64,000 nt of DNA. Source: Terriglobia bacterium (GTDB lineage: Bacteria > Acidobacteriota > Terriglobia > Bryobacterales > Bryobacteraceae). The position numbers and the translations under genes are program-made. The DNA is taken from contig JAIQFK010000008.1 in the NCBI GenBank assembly GCA_020073305.1, forward strand, positions 186,001 through 250,000, written 5' to 3'. Under the pieces are notes generated by a model that was given only the letters and a program-made list of their open reading frames with translations, made no database searches and was not told the DNA's origin. Shown in pieces: positions 1 through 9,256 of this stretch. The stretch's first letter is position 1. Each line of letters begins with the position of its first letter.

Positions 1-429
1 GTGAAATTTGGTCTCGACACGAGTTATCTGATACCACTGATCGCCGAATGGCATCAGCATCACGAACAAACCGCCCGGGATTACCGCGCCCGGCTTGCCC
101 GCGGTGAACGGCCCGTCGTCGCCATACACGCGTTGCTGGAGTGCTACTCGGTCCTGACCCGTCTGCCTTACCCAACCCACATCCCTTCCCAGGTCGCCGC
201 GCAGATCCTGACGCAGTACTTGAAAGACGTGGAAGTTGCCGGCGTCACACCAGACACGGCTTGGCTGGCCATCCGCTCGCTGGCGGCTCTCGATCTGGGC
301 GGAGGCAGAATCTATGATGCGCTGATTGCCACCACCGTCGTGCACGAGAAAGCGTCACTCTTGATGACGTGGAATGTCAAACACTTTCTCGCTCTTGCCC
401 CTCCGGGTCTTGAGATCAGACAGCCGTAG
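1..429 (+). CDS. PIN-domain (VapC-like) RNase toxin
   Basis: A 142-residue protein with the acidic pattern of PIN-domain ribonucleases: Asp6 in the first strand (GLDTSYL), Glu47 (ALLECY), Asp106 (GRIYDALIA) and Asn125 in the final TWN motif where many members have Asp. Family members of this size are mostly toxins of VapBC toxin-antitoxin modules that cut RNA using Mg2+. The GTG start is at the first base of the window, so any antitoxin immediately upstream lies outside and cannot be checked; an earlier start is also possible. The next gene on the same strand starts about 50 nt later and looks unrelated. The fold is secure; the role as toxin is inference. Confidence 0.75.
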   Translation: MKFGLDTSYLIPLIAEWHQHHEQTARDYRARLARGERPVVAIHALLECYSVLTRLPYPTHIPSQVAAQILTQYLKDVEVAGVTPDTAWLAIRSLAALDLGGGRIYDALIATTVVHEKASLLMTWNVKHFLALAPPGLEIRQP

Positions 430-477
430 ACTGCTCTCGTGCTGCTTCCAGCGCCCTCAAACCGATATCCTAAGCAC

Positions 478-1362
478 ATGCTCTCGCGCCGAAACTTGCT
501 GGCTGCCTCCGCTGCGCTGCCAATGTCCGCAACCACCAGCCGGATGTCTCTGTGCATGCATCAGACCACGTCGGCAGGCTCGACGTTCCGGGCCTCGCTC
601 GAGGGTTACGCGCGCGCCGGAATACGTTACGTCGAAGTGATCCTGCCGATGGCCGAAGAGTTCGCAAAACGCGACAGCCTGGCGGGCGCAAAACGGCTGA
701 TCGCCGACCTGGGTTTGACGGCGGTCTCCTGTGGGGGCGTCCGTGGACTTGCCGAACCACACGCCGGGCGTCCGCAGGCCCTCGAAGATCTCAAGCGTGC
801 GGCCCCAACCGTCGCGGAGCTGGGGATCGATCGCATGGTTTGCCCCTGCGGAACAGCCGAAAAGTTTACAAATGAAGACTACGCGCGCGGCGTTGACAAC
901 TTGCGCGAAGTGGGCGACATGGTCAAGCCACTGGGGATCACCGCCATGCTCGAGTTCATGCGCGGCTCTACCTTCATTGGCACGCTTCCCACGGCGCTAC
1001 GGATGACGCGCCAGGCGGCACACTCGAATGTGCGGCCCATGCTCGATTGCTATCATTTCTGGGCCGGGCTTAGTAAGTTCGAGGATTTGGATCTGATCCA
1101 CCCCGGCGAAATTCATCACGTGCATTTTCAAGACGTGCCGGACATTCCAAGAGAGCAGCTCGACAACGGCACGCGCGATATTCCCGGCGAAGGCGTTTCG
1201 CCGCTGGTGCGCATTCTGAGCAAACTCGCGGAGAAGAACTACCGGGGCCCTCTCTCCGTCGAACTTTTCCACCCGCACCTGCAGAAGGGCGACCCCTACG
1301 AGGTTGCATCCCGCGTCCGCCAGAAAGCCGAGCCGATTCTCCGGCAGGCAGGCGTACTGTGA
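478..1362 (+). CDS. Tat-exported sugar phosphate isomerase/epimerase-like TIM-barrel protein
   Basis: The ATG at 478 gives a twin-arginine leader (MLSRRNLLAASAALPMS) followed by an AP endonuclease 2-type TIM barrel of the xylose isomerase-like superfamily (about 294 residues). Barrel hallmarks are GIRYVEV, LEFMRG, MLDCYHF, HHVHFQDVP and LSVELF; the Glu, Asp/His, His and Glu in these strands are the expected metal ligands. An upstream in-frame ATG at 439 would bury the twin-arginine motif, so 478 is preferred. The substrate cannot be read from sequence; relatives isomerise or epimerise sugars and inositols. The stop overlaps the GTG of the next gene, so the two may be translationally coupled although unrelated in function. 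Confidence 0.8.
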   Translation: MLSRRNLLAASAALPMSATTSRMSLCMHQTTSAGSTFRASLEGYARAGIRYVEVILPMAEEFAKRDSLAGAKRLIADLGLTAVSCGGVRGLAEPHAGRPQALEDLKRAAPTVAELGIDRMVCPCGTAEKFTNEDYARGVDNLREVGDMVKPLGITAMLEFMRGSTFIGTLPTALRMTRQAAHSNVRPMLDCYHFWAGLSKFEDLDLIHPGEIHHVHFQDVPDIPREQLDNGTRDIPGEGVSPLVRILSKLAEKNYRGPLSVELFHPHLQKGDPYEVASRVRQKAEPILRQAGVL

Positions 1363-2090
1363 CTCCCAACGGTTCTACTCCTCTGTTTCGCGCCGAGAAC
1401 CTCACAAAAACCTACCGCTCGGGTACGAACGATCTGGTGGTTCTCGACCGGCTGAACTTCTCCGTCGCTCAGGGCGAGCGCTTGGCGCTGGTGGGCGAAT
1501 CCGGCGCTGGGAAGTCCACACTGCTCCATTTGTTGGGCGGTCTGGACAGGCCAACAACCGGTACGATATACTACAAATCGAAGGACATATCAGGGCTCGG
1601 GGATTCAGATCTGGCGGATTTCCGGAACCGTGAAATTGGGTTCGTTTGGCAGATTCACTATTTGTTGCCAGAGTTTACCGCTCTGGAGAACGTGATGATG
1701 CCATTGCTCATCCGTGGCAGGTCGCACGCGGAGGCAGCCTCGGCTTCGCTGGCGAGGTTGGAGGAGGTTGGGCTTGCAGCACGCGTTGGGCATCGTGCGG
1801 GAGAGTTGTCCGGGGGAGAACAGCAAAGGGTTGCACTCGCCCGTGCCTTGGTCGCCAATCCTTCGGTCCTGCTGGCCGACGAGCCGACCGGAAATCTGGA
1901 TCTCAGGACCGGAGAGATGATCTTTGATCTCCTGACTGCCCTGCACCGTTCGCATCAGCTTACCTCGATTTTTGTCACACACAATTTGTCATTTGCTCAG
2001 AGATGTGATCGCGTATTGAAGCTGGAAGGGGGGACCCTGGCGGGGTCGCCGCCCATGCATCCGGAGTCGAACCCGGAGTATCTTAAGTAG
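1359..2090 (+). CDS. LolD/MacB-type ABC transporter ATP-binding protein
   Basis: A 243-residue ATPase with Walker A (GESGAGKST), Q-loop region (GFVWQIHYLLPEF), signature LSGGEQQR, Walker B (VLLADEPTGNLD) and the switch His in FVTHN. The DEPTGNLD block and overall length match the LolD/MacB/FtsE family, which energises lipoprotein release or efflux rather than nutrient import. The GTG start overlaps the preceding stop (GTGA). No permease gene of LolC/E or MacB type is adjacent, since ClpC follows, so this subunit is an orphan here and must find its partner elsewhere. Family confidence is high; exact role is unknown. Confidence 0.88.
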   Translation: MTPNGSTPLFRAENLTKTYRSGTNDLVVLDRLNFSVAQGERLALVGESGAGKSTLLHLLGGLDRPTTGTIYYKSKDISGLGDSDLADFRNREIGFVWQIHYLLPEFTALENVMMPLLIRGRSHAEAASASLARLEEVGLAARVGHRAGELSGGEQQRVALARALVANPSVLLADEPTGNLDLRTGEMIFDLLTALHRSHQLTSIFVTHNLSFAQRCDRVLKLEGGTLAGSPPMHPESNPEYLK

Positions 2091-2128
2091 AGGGATCTTT
2101 TTCATAAACGGCGGGGGCGCTACCCAGT

Positions 2129-4603
2129 ATGTTTGAACGCTATACCGAGAAGGCTCGACGGGTGATTTTCTTCGCGCGCTACGAAGCGAGCCAGTTTGGA
2201 AGCCCATTTATAGAGACCGAGCACCTGCTGCTGGGATTGCTTCGCGAAGACAAAACCCTGGCAAATCGTTTTCTTCGTTCCCATGCGGCCGTGGAATCGA
2301 TCCGCAAACAGATCGAGGGTCACACCACCATTCGGGAAAAAGTGTCGACTTCGGTCGATCTCCCACTGAGCCATGAGTGCAAGCGCGTTCTGGCCTACGG
2401 AGCCGAGGAAGCCGAGCGGCTCAGCCACAAGCACATCGGCACCGAGCATTTGCTGCTCGGCCTGTTGCGGGAAGAGAAGTGCTTTGCGGCGGAGATTCTG
2501 CATGAACGCGGGCTCCGGCTTTCCGCCATTCGCGAGGAACTCGCACGCGCCTCATCCGAAAAAGTCACTTCCAACCGGCCCAAAGAGAGTTCGTTGCTGG
2601 CCGAGTTCAGCCGCGACCTGACGCAGGCCGCCGTCGATAATTCGCTCGATCCGCTGATTGGCCGGGATTACGAACTGGAGCGCGTCGTCCAGATCCTGTG
2701 CCGCCGCACCAAGAACAATCCCGTCCTGATCGGTGAGCCTGGCGTGGGAAAAACCGCCATTGTGGAAGGACTGGCGCAGCGCATCGCAGAGGGCGATGTG
2801 CCTTCGTTCCTGGCCGACAAACGCATTCTGGCGCTGGACCTTTCGCTGATCGTTGCCGGCACCAAGTACCGTGGGCAGTTTGAAGAGCGCCTGAAGACCA
2901 TCATGAAAGAGCTGATGGAGAATCAGAACGCCATCATCTTCATCGATGAGCTGCATACGCTGGTGGGCGCGGGGTCGGCCGAGGGCTCTCTCGACGCCGC
3001 CAACATTTTGAAACCAGCTCTTTCGCGCGGCGAGATCCAGTGCATCGGCGCCACCACGCCGGGGGAGTACCGCAAGTCCATCGAAAAAGACCGTTCGCTT
3101 GAGCGCCGATTCCAGGCCGTCAAAGTTCCGCCGCCCACCGAAGCCGACGCCATCAAGATCCTGTTCGGCATCAAAGACCGCTACGAGAAGTTCCACGCGG
3201 TGGGCTATACGGACGATTCCATCGAGACCGCGGTGTACACTTCCAACCGCTACATCCCGGATCGCTTCCTGCCCGACAAAGCCATCGATCTGATCGACGA
3301 AGCGGGCGCGCGCGTGAAGCTGCGCCAGACCACCTTGCCCGCGGACCTGGCGGACATCCAGAAGCGCATCAAGTTCATTGTGCACCGCATGGAGAACGCC
3401 ATCGCGAACCACGAGTTCGAAAAGGCGCGCTTCTATTCCGACGAGGAACGTAAAGAGCGCGAGAACATGCGCCAGCTGCGAGAAAAATATAATCTGGATG
3501 ACACTTCCACCGGCATAGTCACCAAAGACGACATCGAAGACGTCGTGGCGCGCTGGACTGGCGTGCCCATGACGGCGATTAAGGAAGAGGAGATCACCAA
3601 GCTCCTGCGCATCGAAGAGGAGCTGCACAAGCGCATCATCAGCCAGGAGAAAGCCATCTCGGCGCTGGCGCGGGCCATCCGCCGCTCGCGCGCGGGCCTC
3701 AAAGCCAGCGCACGGCCGGCTGGATCGTTCCTGTTCCTCGGGCCCACGGGCGTGGGCAAAACCGAAGTGGCGCGTGCGCTGGCGGCGTTCCTGTTCGGCA
3801 GCGAGAAAACTCTCATCCGCTTCGATATGTCGGAGTTTATGGAGAAGCACTCGGTCTCAAAGTTGATCGGCTCGCCTCCCGGATACGTCGGCTACGAAGA
3901 GGGTGGGCAGTTGACCGAGCGCGTGAAGCGGTCGCCTTATTGCATCATCCTGCTGGACGAAATCGAGAAGGCGCACCCAGATGTGTACAACATCCTGTTG
4001 CAGGTGTTTGAAGACGGCCAGTTGACCGATGGCCTCGGCAACACCGTCGATTTCAAAAACGCCATCATCATCATGACTTCGAACCTGGGCGCGCGGTTCC
4101 TCGAGAAGCGCGGGCATCTGGGTTTCTCTGTCCCGTCGGCGGAAGGCATCCCGTCGAAAGTTGAGGACATGGTGCGCGGCGAGGTGAAGCGGGCATTCAA
4201 CCCGGAATTCCTCAATCGGCTGGATGAAGTCATTCTGTTCACGTCGCTCAACGACGACGATCTGCTCAAAATCATCGGCCTGATGGTGGAACAGATCAAC
4301 GGGAATCTGGTGGCCAAGCAGATCAAAATTCGCCTGACCACGGATGCCGCCAAATATATTCTGGAAAAGACCTGCGCGGACCGCAGTTATGGCGCACGCC
4401 CGCTGCGCCGCGCTCTGCAGAAGTACATCGAAGACCCGCTGTCGGAATCTCTGATCCAGGGCTCGCTGCCGCGGCCCTCGGACCTCGAGGTCTACCTCGG
4501 TGACACGGGCATTTTCTATCGCCCGGTCTCCGAAGCGCAGCCGGTGAGCGCCGGAGATGCGCCCGCCGAGCCGGTCGCCGGCACGCCGCTGTACACGTTC
4601 TGA
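2129..4603 (+). CDS. clpC: ClpC-type AAA+ unfoldase of the Clp protease
   Basis: An 824-residue class I Clp ATPase. Residues 1 to about 145 hold two Clp N repeats ([13 protein letters not shown] and [13 protein letters not shown]). The first AAA module has Walker [10 protein letters not shown] and Walker B IIFIDELH; the middle region carries the UVR-like helix pair ([19 protein letters not shown]) typical of ClpC rather than ClpA or ClpB. The second AAA module has GPTGVGKTE and [10 protein letters not shown]. ClpC feeds unfolded substrates to ClpP in the cytoplasm, usually with an adaptor; neither clpP nor mcsAB is in the window. The start ATG follows a weak purine-rich stretch. A perfect hairpin follows the stop. 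Confidence 0.95.
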   Translation: MFERYTEKARRVIFFARYEASQFGSPFIETEHLLLGLLREDKTLANRFLRSHAAVESIRKQIEGHTTIREKVSTSVDLPLSHECKRVLAYGAEEAERLSHKHIGTEHLLLGLLREEKCFAAEILHERGLRLSAIREELARASSEKVTSNRPKESSLLAEFSRDLTQAAVDNSLDPLIGRDYELERVVQILCRRTKNNPVLIGEPGVGKTAIVEGLAQRIAEGDVPSFLADKRILALDLSLIVAGTKYRGQFEERLKTIMKELMENQNAIIFIDELHTLVGAGSAEGSLDAANILKPALSRGEIQCIGATTPGEYRKSIEKDRSLERRFQAVKVPPPTEADAIKILFGIKDRYEKFHAVGYTDDSIETAVYTSNRYIPDRFLPDKAIDLIDEAGARVKLRQTTLPADLADIQKRIKFIVHRMENAIANHEFEKARFYSDEERKERENMRQLREKYNLDDTSTGIVTKDDIEDVVARWTGVPMTAIKEEEITKLLRIEEELHKRIISQEKAISALARAIRRSRAGLKASARPAGSFLFLGPTGVGKTEVARALAAFLFGSEKTLIRFDMSEFMEKHSVSKLIGSPPGYVGYEEGGQLTERVKRSPYCIILLDEIEKAHPDVYNILLQVFEDGQLTDGLGNTVDFKNAIIIMTSNLGARFLEKRGHLGFSVPSAEGIPSKVEDMVRGEVKRAFNPEFLNRLDEVILFTSLNDDDLLKIIGLMVEQINGNLVAKQIKIRLTTDAAKYILEKTCADRSYGARPLRRALQKYIEDPLSESLIQGSLPRPSDLEVYLGDTGIFYRPVSEAQPVSAGDAPAEPVAGTPLYTF

Positions 4604-4607
4604 GACT

Positions 4608-4636
4608 TGTGGAGCGGACCTCGGGTCCGCTCCACA
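4608..4636. terminator. Perfect 13-bp hairpin between convergent genes
   Basis: TGTGGAGCGGACC (4608-4620), a 3-nt loop TCG, and its exact reverse complement (4624-4636). It fills the gap between the clpC stop (4603) and the stop of the convergent methyltransferase gene (4639). There is no U tract on either strand, so a role as bidirectional terminator or mRNA 3' stabiliser is inferred from position and symmetry. The core GCGGACC/GGTCCGC recurs at 31238-31255. Confidence 0.6.
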
Positions 4637-4638
4637 GA

Positions 4639-6078
4639 TCACCCTAGCAACAGCGCTTCCTTTGCCAGCCGGTCCAGCCGTGTCTCAATCTCTTCGCCTC
4701 TGACTCCTTCGAGCAGCGCCTCGCGGTTCCGCGTGCCATCCAGCAACTGAAGGAGGCGGCGGTCGATCGCATCATCCACCTCGATCAGCGTGTGCCGCAG
4801 TGTGGTGACCACTGCTCCCTGCTGCGCCTGCAACCGGGCAAGCGGGCTGGCTACGGGATGATCCCCGGCGGTCGCAGCAAACTGCGGCGCGAGCGTGTGC
4901 AACTCCAGCAGTCCGACTCGATATCCTTGAAAAAGAATCTCGGCCAACCGCGCGGCCTCGCCGACGGCGCCAAGATCAGAGAACCGGATCGACTGCGGCC
5001 AAACGCCGGCCAGCCGGCACAAAGCGATTTTCGCCACCGCGGAGTCGGTTTCGAGCACTGCGCCGCGCGGACCGCGAAATTCCTCCGCTACTCCCTCCCG
5101 CAGGTCAGGCTGAGATGAGACGGGACGCGCTTCAGACGCAATGTACAACTCCTTGATCCGGTCCGGCTGCAGGCTCCGGTCGAGCACCACTTCCTCCCGG
5201 CAGAGTAAGGTCTGGCGGAAACGGCGGCCTCTGATGAAATCCCGGTACTGCTCCCTGGCAACAACATCCCCTCCCGCGAATCGTTCCAGAGCCTCCGCGA
5301 CCGGCTCGGGATCCGTTTCCGCCTGCATTTCGACGAAGTCCGCTTCGGCCAGATACTGCAAGTGATGCCGCCGCGCTTCCGCCGCGAATTCATGGAAATA
5401 GAACGCGCGATTCGTGCCGGCAAGATCGTCGTGGTACAAGACCCACGGCGCCGTCTCGGAGAGATGCTGCAACTGCTCATCGAACAGGAGACGAGCCAGT
5501 TCACCGTCGAGCTTGCACTTTGCCAGATCTTCGACCAGTTGCACCGCTTGCTGATACCGGCCGGCCGGATCCCGCACGCTGCGCACATGGTGAAGCATCA
5601 TTCCGCGAAACATCTCACGCCGGTGGAATCCCGGGTAGGCGTTGTAGCTGACGTAGGCGACTCCGTCTGGCGCAAGATTCGCCCTCGAGATCCTGAGCAG
5701 AGCATCGCGCACTTCCGGCGGAACCCACGAATACACGCCGTGGGCGAGAACATAGTCGAACTCGCCCAGATCCGCGCCGGCCTTCGTGAGATCCATTTGC
5801 CGGAGCGAAATATTCTCCAGGCCCAGCGCCTGGATCACGGTCCGGCCTCGCGCCACCGCTTGTTCCGCGAGATCGATGCCGGTGAACTGGCTTTGCGGCA
5901 GCCCGAGCGCCATGGGGATCAGATTGCCGCCGTCCCCGCATCCCAGCTCCAGGACACGGCAGCGATCGGGCGGCAGCGCCCTCATTCCCAACAGGCCGGC
6001 AATGGTCGCCAACCGGTCCGGATGCGTCTGTGCCAGAGGAAAGCCGGGGTAAAGGACCTGATCGTAGGCGAAGCCCAC
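4639..6078 (-). CDS. SAM-dependent methyltransferase with PKMT-type regulatory domain
   Basis: A 479-residue protein. The N-terminal Rossmann methyltransferase has motif I VLELGCGDGGNL, motif II TGIDLAEQ and motif IV FDYVLAHGVYSWVP. A middle segment (about 210-310) resembles the methyltransferase regulatory domain, and the C-terminal part (about 390-479) resembles a winged-helix extension. This order is that of the Rickettsia protein-lysine methyltransferases that modify OmpB, and of many uncharacterised homologues. The GTG start shares one base with the TAG stop of the upstream propeller gene, so the two are probably translationally coupled. Methylation of an envelope protein is inferred; the substrate is unknown. 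Confidence 0.8.
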   Translation of the reverse strand: MGFAYDQVLYPGFPLAQTHPDRLATIAGLLGMRALPPDRCRVLELGCGDGGNLIPMALGLPQSQFTGIDLAEQAVARGRTVIQALGLENISLRQMDLTKAGADLGEFDYVLAHGVYSWVPPEVRDALLRISRANLAPDGVAYVSYNAYPGFHRREMFRGMMLHHVRSVRDPAGRYQQAVQLVEDLAKCKLDGELARLLFDEQLQHLSETAPWVLYHDDLAGTNRAFYFHEFAAEARRHHLQYLAEADFVEMQAETDPEPVAEALERFAGGDVVAREQYRDFIRGRRFRQTLLCREEVVLDRSLQPDRIKELYIASEARPVSSQPDLREGVAEEFRGPRGAVLETDSAVAKIALCRLAGVWPQSIRFSDLGAVGEAARLAEILFQGYRVGLLELHTLAPQFAATAGDHPVASPLARLQAQQGAVVTTLRHTLIEVDDAIDRRLLQLLDGTRNREALLEGVRGEEIETRLDRLAKEALLLG

Positions 6079-7340
6079 TATGGCGTGGCCCGCTTGCCGA
6101 TGCAGTAGAGATACTGCGCGGTGCGCAGGAAAATCTGGCCTTGCGAGATAGCGACGGAGCTGAGCGTGTAGTCGTCCAGATTATTTTCGGCGAGCCCTTC
6201 AAACTTGGGACCCGCCTTGAAGACCGTGGTGACGCCATCCTCATCGGTGATGTAGATCTTTCCGTCCGCCAGTACTGGCGATGCGCTGTACGTGCCGTGC
6301 CGGATGCGCTGCGGCCCCCAGATTTCCTTTCCGGTTTTGGCATCCAGGCACCACACGATGCCTCGATCGTTGACGATATAGAAATAGGTCCCATCCGTCA
6401 CTGGAGTCGGAACGTCGGGGCCATTCTGCGAGGCCCATAGCCTGTGGGTCTCGGTGATGTCGCCGCGCCCGCCGGCGCGAAACGCCTGCAGGGGCCGCAC
6501 GCGTGTGGGTGTATAGATCACGCCGTCGTTGACCACCGGCGATGCGATGACGCGGTACGCCGGGTCCTTCTGCGGATTGAAGCCCTTGCCGCGCCACAGT
6601 TCTTTTCCAGTGGCCGGATCATGGCCGGTAACGCAGTCGCCGCCGCTGACCACGATCTCCACATTGCCGCCGTAGCGCAGCAGGGCCGGCGTGGTGTAGG
6701 AATCGGGAGACTCGTGCACCGCATCCGTAGGCCGTTCCACGCGCCACATGGTCTTGCCGGTCTTCTTGTCGATACGCAGCAGGTAGGAAGGATCGTGCGT
6801 TTTCATTCCGTGCAACACCTGGATGTACAGCGCATCTTCAAACAGCAGCGGTGACGAACCGTAGCCCCAGTTGAGTCCGAAGCGGCCGTAGTCTTTCTGA
6901 ATATCGCGCGCCCACAGCTCGTTTCCGGAAAAATCAAATCCCTTGACGATCCCGTTCCCGGTCATCACGTAGGCGCCGGCGCCGTCGGTCACCGGCGAGG
7001 GCGACGACATGTTCTGTTTGCCAATCTTGAAGTTGCCGCCCGCCAGGTGTTTCTTCCACACCACCGTTCCGCGTGCCCGGTCCACGCACCAAAGCGAGAT
7101 GTCCTCCTTATCGGCGACGTTGAGGAAGATCCGCTCTCCCCAGATGATGGGTGTGGCTCCGCTCCACGCCGGCAGCGGCAGCTTCCAGGCAATGTTCTCA
7201 TCGCGGGTCCAATGCACCGGCAAGTTCTTCTCGTCGCTGACTCCATTCAACGAAGGTCCGCGCCATTGAGGCCAGTTCTCGCACATGGAAGCGCCAACGG
7301 TCAAAACCGCGAAACCAACCATGCGGATAATTCGATCCAA
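6078..7340 (-). CDS. Exported PQQ-like beta-propeller (BamB-like) protein
   Basis: A 420-residue protein with a hydrophobic leader (MVGFAVLTVGASM) and then the family opening NWPQWRGPSLNGVS. Repeating blades follow, each with a tryptophan-docking type turn (for example DKKTGKTMWR, DPATGKELWRG, DAKTGKEIWG). These blades are shared by PQQ dehydrogenases and BamB-like scaffolds, but no PQQ catalytic set is evident, so it is probably a binding or scaffold protein of the periplasm. The start is TTG at 7340 because a GGAGGG ribosome site (7347-7352) sits at the right spacing; the ATG at 7322 is too far. It is first in a two-gene unit with the methyltransferase. Confidence 0.85.
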   Translation of the reverse strand: MDRIIRMVGFAVLTVGASMCENWPQWRGPSLNGVSDEKNLPVHWTRDENIAWKLPLPAWSGATPIIWGERIFLNVADKEDISLWCVDRARGTVVWKKHLAGGNFKIGKQNMSSPSPVTDGAGAYVMTGNGIVKGFDFSGNELWARDIQKDYGRFGLNWGYGSSPLLFEDALYIQVLHGMKTHDPSYLLRIDKKTGKTMWRVERPTDAVHESPDSYTTPALLRYGGNVEIVVSGGDCVTGHDPATGKELWRGKGFNPQKDPAYRVIASPVVNDGVIYTPTRVRPLQAFRAGGRGDITETHRLWASQNGPDVPTPVTDGTYFYIVNDRGIVWCLDAKTGKEIWGPQRIRHGTYSASPVLADGKIYITDEDGVTTVFKAGPKFEGLAENNLDDYTLSSVAISQGQIFLRTAQYLYCIGKRATP

Positions 7341-7411
7341 AGTTTCCCTCCGTACCGGTAACCAGAAGGATACTTTTGTTAGTGAGGGAAAAACAAGCCG
7401 GGGTAGGTGGG

Positions 7412-8128
7412 CTATTCGATGATGACGTCCACGCGGTCCAGGTAGTCTGTGAGCACTGCGATCTGTTTGCCCACTTCTTCGCTGTCAGACCGCTTGGCGG
7501 CTTCCTCGATGGACTTCCCGATGACACTGAGCTGGTCGAAACCGTAGCCCCCGCCCGACCCCTTCAAATCGTGTCCAATGAACCGGATTCTGGAATAATC
7601 CAGGGTTCCGAGAGCTTGGGACAGGGCCTGTAAGTCTTCGCGCGTGCTTTCGAGGAAGAGCGGGATGGCCTCTTCGATTCCCTCGGGCGCACGTATGGGG
7701 ATCCGTTGGCTCTTCGGGAGGAGGGGCGCAAAATTGCCCTCGTGGATATGGGTTCGAATGGCCTGCAGCAGTTCCCCTTTGCGGATCGGCTTAACCAGGT
7801 GGGCATCGCATCCCGCGGCGCGGCTCGCCTGCCTTTCTTCCTCAAAGGCGTTGGCGGTGAGGGCCAGAACGGGAGTTGGCCGCTTCTGATGCTCCACCTC
7901 CCAGGCACGAATGTTCCGCGTGGCCGTGTAACCATCCATGATGGGCATCTGAAGGTCCATCAACACCAGATCGTACACACCCGATTGAAATTTCTCGACG
8001 GCTACCGCTCCGTTCGGCGCGACATCCACTTCAAACGCCGGATCCTTCAGATACGACTTGATGAGGAGCAGGTTGGCCGCCGCATCCTCCACCACCAGAA
8101 TTCGCATGACCCTCTGTCCTTCAGACAC
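7412..8128 (-). CDS. Response regulator with REC and Hpt domains
   Basis: A 238-residue two-domain signalling protein. The receiver domain (1-130) has the acidic pair Glu14/Asp15, phospho-acceptor Asp58 (VLMDLQMPIMDG), Thr91 and Lys113. The C-terminal domain (150-238) is a histidine phosphotransfer module with His186 in IGHDLKGSGG. Such REC-Hpt proteins act as intermediates of a phosphorelay. The start overlaps the end of the diguanylate cyclase gene by 8 nt; the next in-frame ATG is at 8107 (MRILVVEDA). No histidine kinase is adjacent, so the input is unknown. Co-translation with a REC-GGDEF protein suggests this domain pair feeds c-di-GMP control. Confidence 0.88.
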   Translation of the reverse strand: MSEGQRVMRILVVEDAAANLLLIKSYLKDPAFEVDVAPNGAVAVEKFQSGVYDLVLMDLQMPIMDGYTATRNIRAWEVEHQKRPTPVLALTANAFEEERQASRAAGCDAHLVKPIRKGELLQAIRTHIHEGNFAPLLPKSQRIPIRAPEGIEEAIPLFLESTREDLQALSQALGTLDYSRIRFIGHDLKGSGGGYGFDQLSVIGKSIEEAAKRSDSEEVGKQIAVLTDYLDRVDVIIE

Positions 8129-9128
8129 AAGAAACCTCCGTTGTCGCGCTTCTTACGCGATTGCGGCCCTCGCGCTTGGCACGGTACAGGCAGCCATCCG
8201 CCACGGCAATCAGGCCGGCAGGCTGCGATCCCGCGTTCGGAACTGCCGCCGCCACCCCGGCGCTGATGGTGACCCGCCGGGTAGCGTTCGCGTGTGGGTT
8301 AGCGATATTGAGGCCCTCGACGGCCTTCCGCATTCCTTCGGCTACCTGCTCGGCTCCCGCTTCGGTCGTATCAGGCAGCAGTACGGCGAACTCCTCGCCG
8401 CCATATCGGGCCACCAGATCGAACGGCCGTTTGACGCTCAGCGCCAGTACCTCTGCCACGCGCCGCAGGCAATCATCGCCCGCAAGGTGGCCGTACCGGT
8501 CATTGAAGCTCTTGAAATGATCGATATCCGCGATAATCAAGGCAACGGAAGAAGACTCGCGCTGCGCGCGGCGCCAGGCCCGTGCTATCTCATCGTCGAA
8601 GTTGCGGCGGTTGGCGATTCCCGTCAACCCATCCACAATCGAGAGCTTCCGCAGCTTCTCGGTCAGCACCACCAGTTCCAGTTCCCGGGCCTTGCGGCAA
8701 TCCGTCTCCTGCTTCAGCCGCAGCGCCGACTTGACTCGCGCCATCAGCTCCACGCGGTTCACAGGCTTCTTTATATAGTCGATGGCGCCGGCGTCGAATG
8801 CCTCCTTGACACTCTCGGCGGAATCCTCCGCGGTCACCATGATCAGGGGTAGGTCCGCAAATTGCGGAGACGATTTGATGCGGCGGCAGGCCTCCAGCCC
8901 GTCCACTTCCGGCATCAGCAGATCCATAAGGATGAGGTCGAAATCGTTTGCGCCGGGCTCCTCACCAGGCTGCAGACCCAGCACGTCGAAGGCCTGCCGG
9001 GCCGATTCGACACTGGTGAGATCGTTGTATCCCTGGATTCTCAGCATCGATTCGATCAGCAGACGAGCCTTCGGCGAATCGTCGACAATCAGGATGCGAT
9101 GCACGCTGGCCTTTTCCCCGTTTTCCAT
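8121..9128 (-). CDS. PleD-like REC-GGDEF diguanylate cyclase response regulator
   Basis: A 335-residue protein: receiver domain (10-135) with phospho-acceptor Asp69 and Lys120/121, a linker helix, and a GGDEF domain with the active GGEEF motif at 243-247. The RxxD product-inhibition site (Arg234-Asp237) lies five residues before it, so the enzyme should make c-di-GMP from two GTP and be feedback inhibited. Phosphorylation of Asp69 probably drives dimerisation. It is transcribed ahead of the REC-Hpt gene with an 8-nt overlap, and the pair is likely one signalling unit. The start ATG is followed by a short lysine-containing lead-in; no membrane segment is visible, so it is cytoplasmic. Confidence 0.93.
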   Translation of the reverse strand: MENGEKASVHRILIVDDSPKARLLIESMLRIQGYNDLTSVESARQAFDVLGLQPGEEPGANDFDLILMDLLMPEVDGLEACRRIKSSPQFADLPLIMVTAEDSAESVKEAFDAGAIDYIKKPVNRVELMARVKSALRLKQETDCRKARELELVVLTEKLRKLSIVDGLTGIANRRNFDDEIARAWRRAQRESSSVALIIADIDHFKSFNDRYGHLAGDDCLRRVAEVLALSVKRPFDLVARYGGEEFAVLLPDTTEAGAEQVAEGMRKAVEGLNIANPHANATRRVTISAGVAAAVPNAGSQPAGLIAVADGCLYRAKREGRNRVRSATTEVSCV

Positions 9129-9220
9129 ATCGCCGTACCCTCGGGTACACGTCTCTCAAGGATTGAATCGGCAGGAATCCGCATTAGCTTTAAGCCCTCT
9201 GCCCGGTCAGCCGTTTACCA

Positions 9221-9250
9221 AGCCGCGACCGAAGCAAGCGGTTGCCGGCC
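9221..9250. repeat. Short intergenic repeat, AGCCGCGACC family, copy 1
   Basis: AGCCGCGACCGAAGCAAGCG followed by GTTGCCGG. It shares the core AGCCGCGACC(N4-5)RAGCGG with copies at 10608, 12006 and 38026, all in the same orientation. CCGC and GCGG can pair as a small stem. This copy lies just downstream of the stop of a minus-strand propeller gene. Confidence 0.6.
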
Positions 9251-9256
9251 TTAGTC

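Noticed and set aside
2552-3850. Long open frame of 432 codons antisense to clpC
   Set aside because: It mirrors the codon bias of clpC on the other strand, is rich in Arg/His/Gln, and has no recognisable domain or ribosome site.
1359-4603. Functional link between the LolD-like ATPase and ClpC
   Set aside because: They share only direction and a 38-nt gap; the families have no known joint role.
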